NCBI GenBank assembly: GCA_903873355.1
Contig: CAIQOG010000504.1
Location: 1 to 7,048, forward strand
Length of the DNA stretch: 7,048 nucleotides
Source: an uncultured Bacteroidales bacterium
Lineage (GTDB): Bacteria > Bacteroidota > Bacteroidia > Bacteroidales > Paludibacteraceae
Direction of reading: 5' to 3'
Made by a program: the position numbers and the translations under genes. The notes under the pieces are model-generated. The model saw only the letters and a program-made list of their open reading frames with translations. It was not told the DNA's origin and ran no database searches. Below, piece by piece: positions 5,490-7,048 of the stretch (its first letter is position 1; each line of letters opens with the position of its first letter).

Positions 5490-6719
5490 ATGAAAACATT
5501 CAGTCTAAAGGCTTTAATATGCCTTTCGTTTATTTGCATTTGCAGTTCAGTTTCTTTTGCACAATCTCTCTCCGATAAAATTGTATTCACCCGCCAACAG
5601 TCGGGCAACGACTGGGATCTTTACCTTATGAATCGCGATGGAAGCTCTCAGCAAAAGTTGATTGATAACAGCTATCGGGATACAAATCCGTATTTTAATC
5701 TTAGCGGGTCAAAAATTGTTTTTGGCAGAATTACATCCACGATGCCGATGGCTGCCGATGTGTATATTGTGAATTCGAACGGAAGCGGAGAACTGAATCT
5801 GACCTCCGGCTCTACACTTACAGGGCCTGCTTTATCACCCAAATTTTCACCCGATGGAAGCAAAGTTGTTTTTGATATTCAGAATACACCGGGAAATACC
5901 GATATCTATATTATAAATACTGACGGCACAGGGTTGACCGGCCTGTTGACCGATAGCAACGACGACAGCAGCCCGCATTATTCGCCCGATGGACAATGGG
6001 TTGTTTTTCAGCGTTTAATCAGTACAAATCCTAATCCGAAATCAAAACTTTGTAAGGTAAAAATCTCTGACGGAACTGTCGTTGAACTCACCCGTGGAAA
6101 TGATCTGGACGAAATGCCCTGCTGGTCGCCGGATGGGAATTATATCATTTTTAAAAGAGGTGCAAACAACTGCAATATCTGTCGAATTCCGTACAACCAC
6201 GATCCTGCAAGCGATACGGATATAACCAACCTGACAAATACAACTAATTCGGTGAACGATGCTCCAAGATATTCGCTGGAAGGTGATAAAATAGGCTATA
6301 TGAGTTCACATGGCTATAATACGCTCGACAGCATGGAGATTTACGTTATGAATGCCGATGGAACTTCTCCACAACGTCTTACTTATAATAAAGTAGCGGA
6401 CTTTGACCCAGCATTTACTCCTAAATCGACTTCAACGGGATTGTATTCTCCGTTTGGAAATTCACAAATTCTTCTCAAAAATACGCCTAACCCATGTTAT
6501 GGATTTACAACTATTCAATATATTCTATCTGAAACAAGTTCTCTACAGGTATTGATTTATGATTTAAAGGGAAGACTGTTGATTAAACGAGATGAAGGTA
6601 TCAAAGAGTCAGGCGAACACAACATCATATTAAATATCAGTGATTTACCAAGAGGAATGTACGTATGCAAACTCACTTCCGATGAAAATAAAGCATATTA
6701 TAAAATGATTGTTTTGTAA
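5490..6719 (+). CDS. Secreted TolB/PD40-like six-blade beta-propeller protein with T9SS C-terminal sorting domain
   Basis: The 409-residue protein has a signal peptide (about 1-25, ending SFAQ). Residues 29-312 contain six PD40/TolB-type repeats, each pairing a strand such as KIVFTR or FSPDGSKVVFDI with a DxYxxNxDG strand and a closing LT. Clear copies begin near residues 29, 75, 118, 163, 211 and 259, and NRDGS, NSNGS, NTDGT and NADGT mark the turns of four blades. Residues 325-409 form a T9SS type A sorting domain: NTPNPCYGFTTIQYIL, then VLIYDLKGRLL, then ISDLPRGMYVCKL and a hydrophobic end. Such propellers usually act as protein- or ligand-binding scaffolds; TolB itself belongs to the Tol-Pal complex, but this protein lacks the TolB N-terminal domain and would be released or surface-attached, so it should not be called TolB. 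No enzyme motif is seen. It stands alone, divergent from the deacetylase, and is followed 153 bases later by the superoxide dismutase gene. Confidence 0.85.
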   Translation: MKTFSLKALICLSFICICSSVSFAQSLSDKIVFTRQQSGNDWDLYLMNRDGSSQQKLIDNSYRDTNPYFNLSGSKIVFGRITSTMPMAADVYIVNSNGSGELNLTSGSTLTGPALSPKFSPDGSKVVFDIQNTPGNTDIYIINTDGTGLTGLLTDSNDDSSPHYSPDGQWVVFQRLISTNPNPKSKLCKVKISDGTVVELTRGNDLDEMPCWSPDGNYIIFKRGANNCNICRIPYNHDPASDTDITNLTNTTNSVNDAPRYSLEGDKIGYMSSHGYNTLDSMEIYVMNADGTSPQRLTYNKVADFDPAFTPKSTSTGLYSPFGNSQILLKNTPNPCYGFTTIQYILSETSSLQVLIYDLKGRLLIKRDEGIKESGEHNIILNISDLPRGMYVCKLTSDENKAYYKMIVL

Positions 6720-6738
6720 ATACTGAATTCTAACTGAT

Positions 6739-6756
6739 AAGAGTTTAAACCTCTTT
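6739..6756 (+). terminator. Weak terminator-like hairpin after the propeller gene
   Basis: AAGAG at 6739-6743 pairs with CTCTT at 6751-6755 around the seven-base loop TTTAAAC, about 20 bases after the stop. Only three T (6754-6756) end the stem, part of them inside it, so the U-run is poor and the assignment weak. Confidence 0.25.
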
Positions 6757-6827
6757 AGTCGCAAAATACCCAAAACCTGATAAAATACGATACTGATAGA
6801 ATGTTTTGTAAAACTCAAAACAAACGG

Positions 6828-6858
6828 TTTGGTTGTTTGTTATAAAAGCATTCATTTA
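6828..6858 (+). promoter_or_regulatory. Possible promoter for the superoxide dismutase gene
   Basis: TTTG at 6828-6831 lies exactly 19 bases before TTCATTTA (6851-6858), which fits four of the six fixed bases of TAnnTTTG. The spacing is ideal but the -7 box is poor and the resulting leader would be only about ten bases. If this is wrong, transcription may continue from the propeller gene. Confidence 0.25.
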
Positions 6859-6872
6859 AAACAGATACAACC

Positions 6873-7048
6873 ATGAAACGTACCAATTTAATTCTTGCTA
6901 TTCTTTTTAGCTTCTCCGCACTGAGTTTCGGGCAGTTTAAGCTCCCTGATTTGCCGTACAAATACAATGCGCTCGAACCCTACATCGACAGTACCACCAT
7001 GCATATTCATCACGATTTGCATCATGCCGCCTATGTTACAAATCTGAA
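6873..7048 (+). CDS. Exported Fe/Mn superoxide dismutase, 3' truncated by the window
   Basis: The reading frame opens at ATG 6873 and is still open at the window end, giving 58 full codons. Residues 1 to about 21 are a signal peptide ([20 protein letters not shown]). The next part, [18 protein letters not shown], then [17 protein letters not shown], is the classic N-terminal helical hairpin of Fe/Mn superoxide dismutases. By alignment with E. coli MnSOD, H46 is the first metal ligand (H26), and H50 and Y54 match second-sphere residues H30 and Y34. The other three metal ligands lie beyond the window. It would convert superoxide to peroxide and oxygen. The leader peptide implies periplasmic or secreted action, unlike the usual cytoplasmic enzyme. 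Iron versus manganese use cannot be decided from this part. Confidence 0.88.
   Translation, partial: MKRTNLILAILFSFSALSFGQFKLPDLPYKYNALEPYIDSTTMHIHHDLHHAAYVTNL

Overview
The window looks like a Bacteroidota chromosome. It is AT-rich with weak or absent Shine-Dalgarno sites. At least one promoter fits the Bacteroidota -7 consensus TAnnTTTG. Two proteins end in C-terminal domains of the type IX secretion system (T9SS) sorting type, which is essentially restricted to this phylum. I cannot fix the genus; a free-living or gut, polysaccharide-using member is likely.

Layout. (1) 1-267, + strand: the last 88 codons of a PutA/P5C-dehydrogenase-type proline catabolism enzyme. (2) 268-642: a convergent intergenic region holding a 127-bp nested palindromic element (389-515). 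(3) 643-1356, - strand: an exported CAP/SCP-domain protein. (4) 1661-3520, + strand: a secreted family-1-type pectate lyase with a calcium-binding thrombospondin-3-like loop and a T9SS tail. (5) 3726-4085, - strand: a small DUF559 endonuclease-like protein, followed at 4086-4395 by a gene-free stretch of short palindromes and inverted repeats. (6) 4396-5232, - strand: a lipoprotein polysaccharide deacetylase of the NodB/PgaB type. (7) 5490-6719, + strand: a six-blade TolB/PD40-like propeller with a T9SS tail. (8) 6873-7048, + strand: the start of an exported Fe/Mn superoxide dismutase, cut by the window end.

How the genes relate. There is no obvious operon: strands alternate and most genes have their own leader. 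The shared theme is export. Five of the seven genes carry a signal peptide or lipobox, and two of those go through T9SS. The pectate lyase and deacetylase act on polysaccharides, but no SusC/SusD pair, regulator or other lyase is present, so this is not a classical polysaccharide utilisation locus.

The hunt found no convincing new multi-gene system. The most distinctive unexplained structures are the nested palindrome at 389-515 and the repeat-rich surroundings of the DUF559 gene (about 3526-4365), which may be a small dispersed repeat module.
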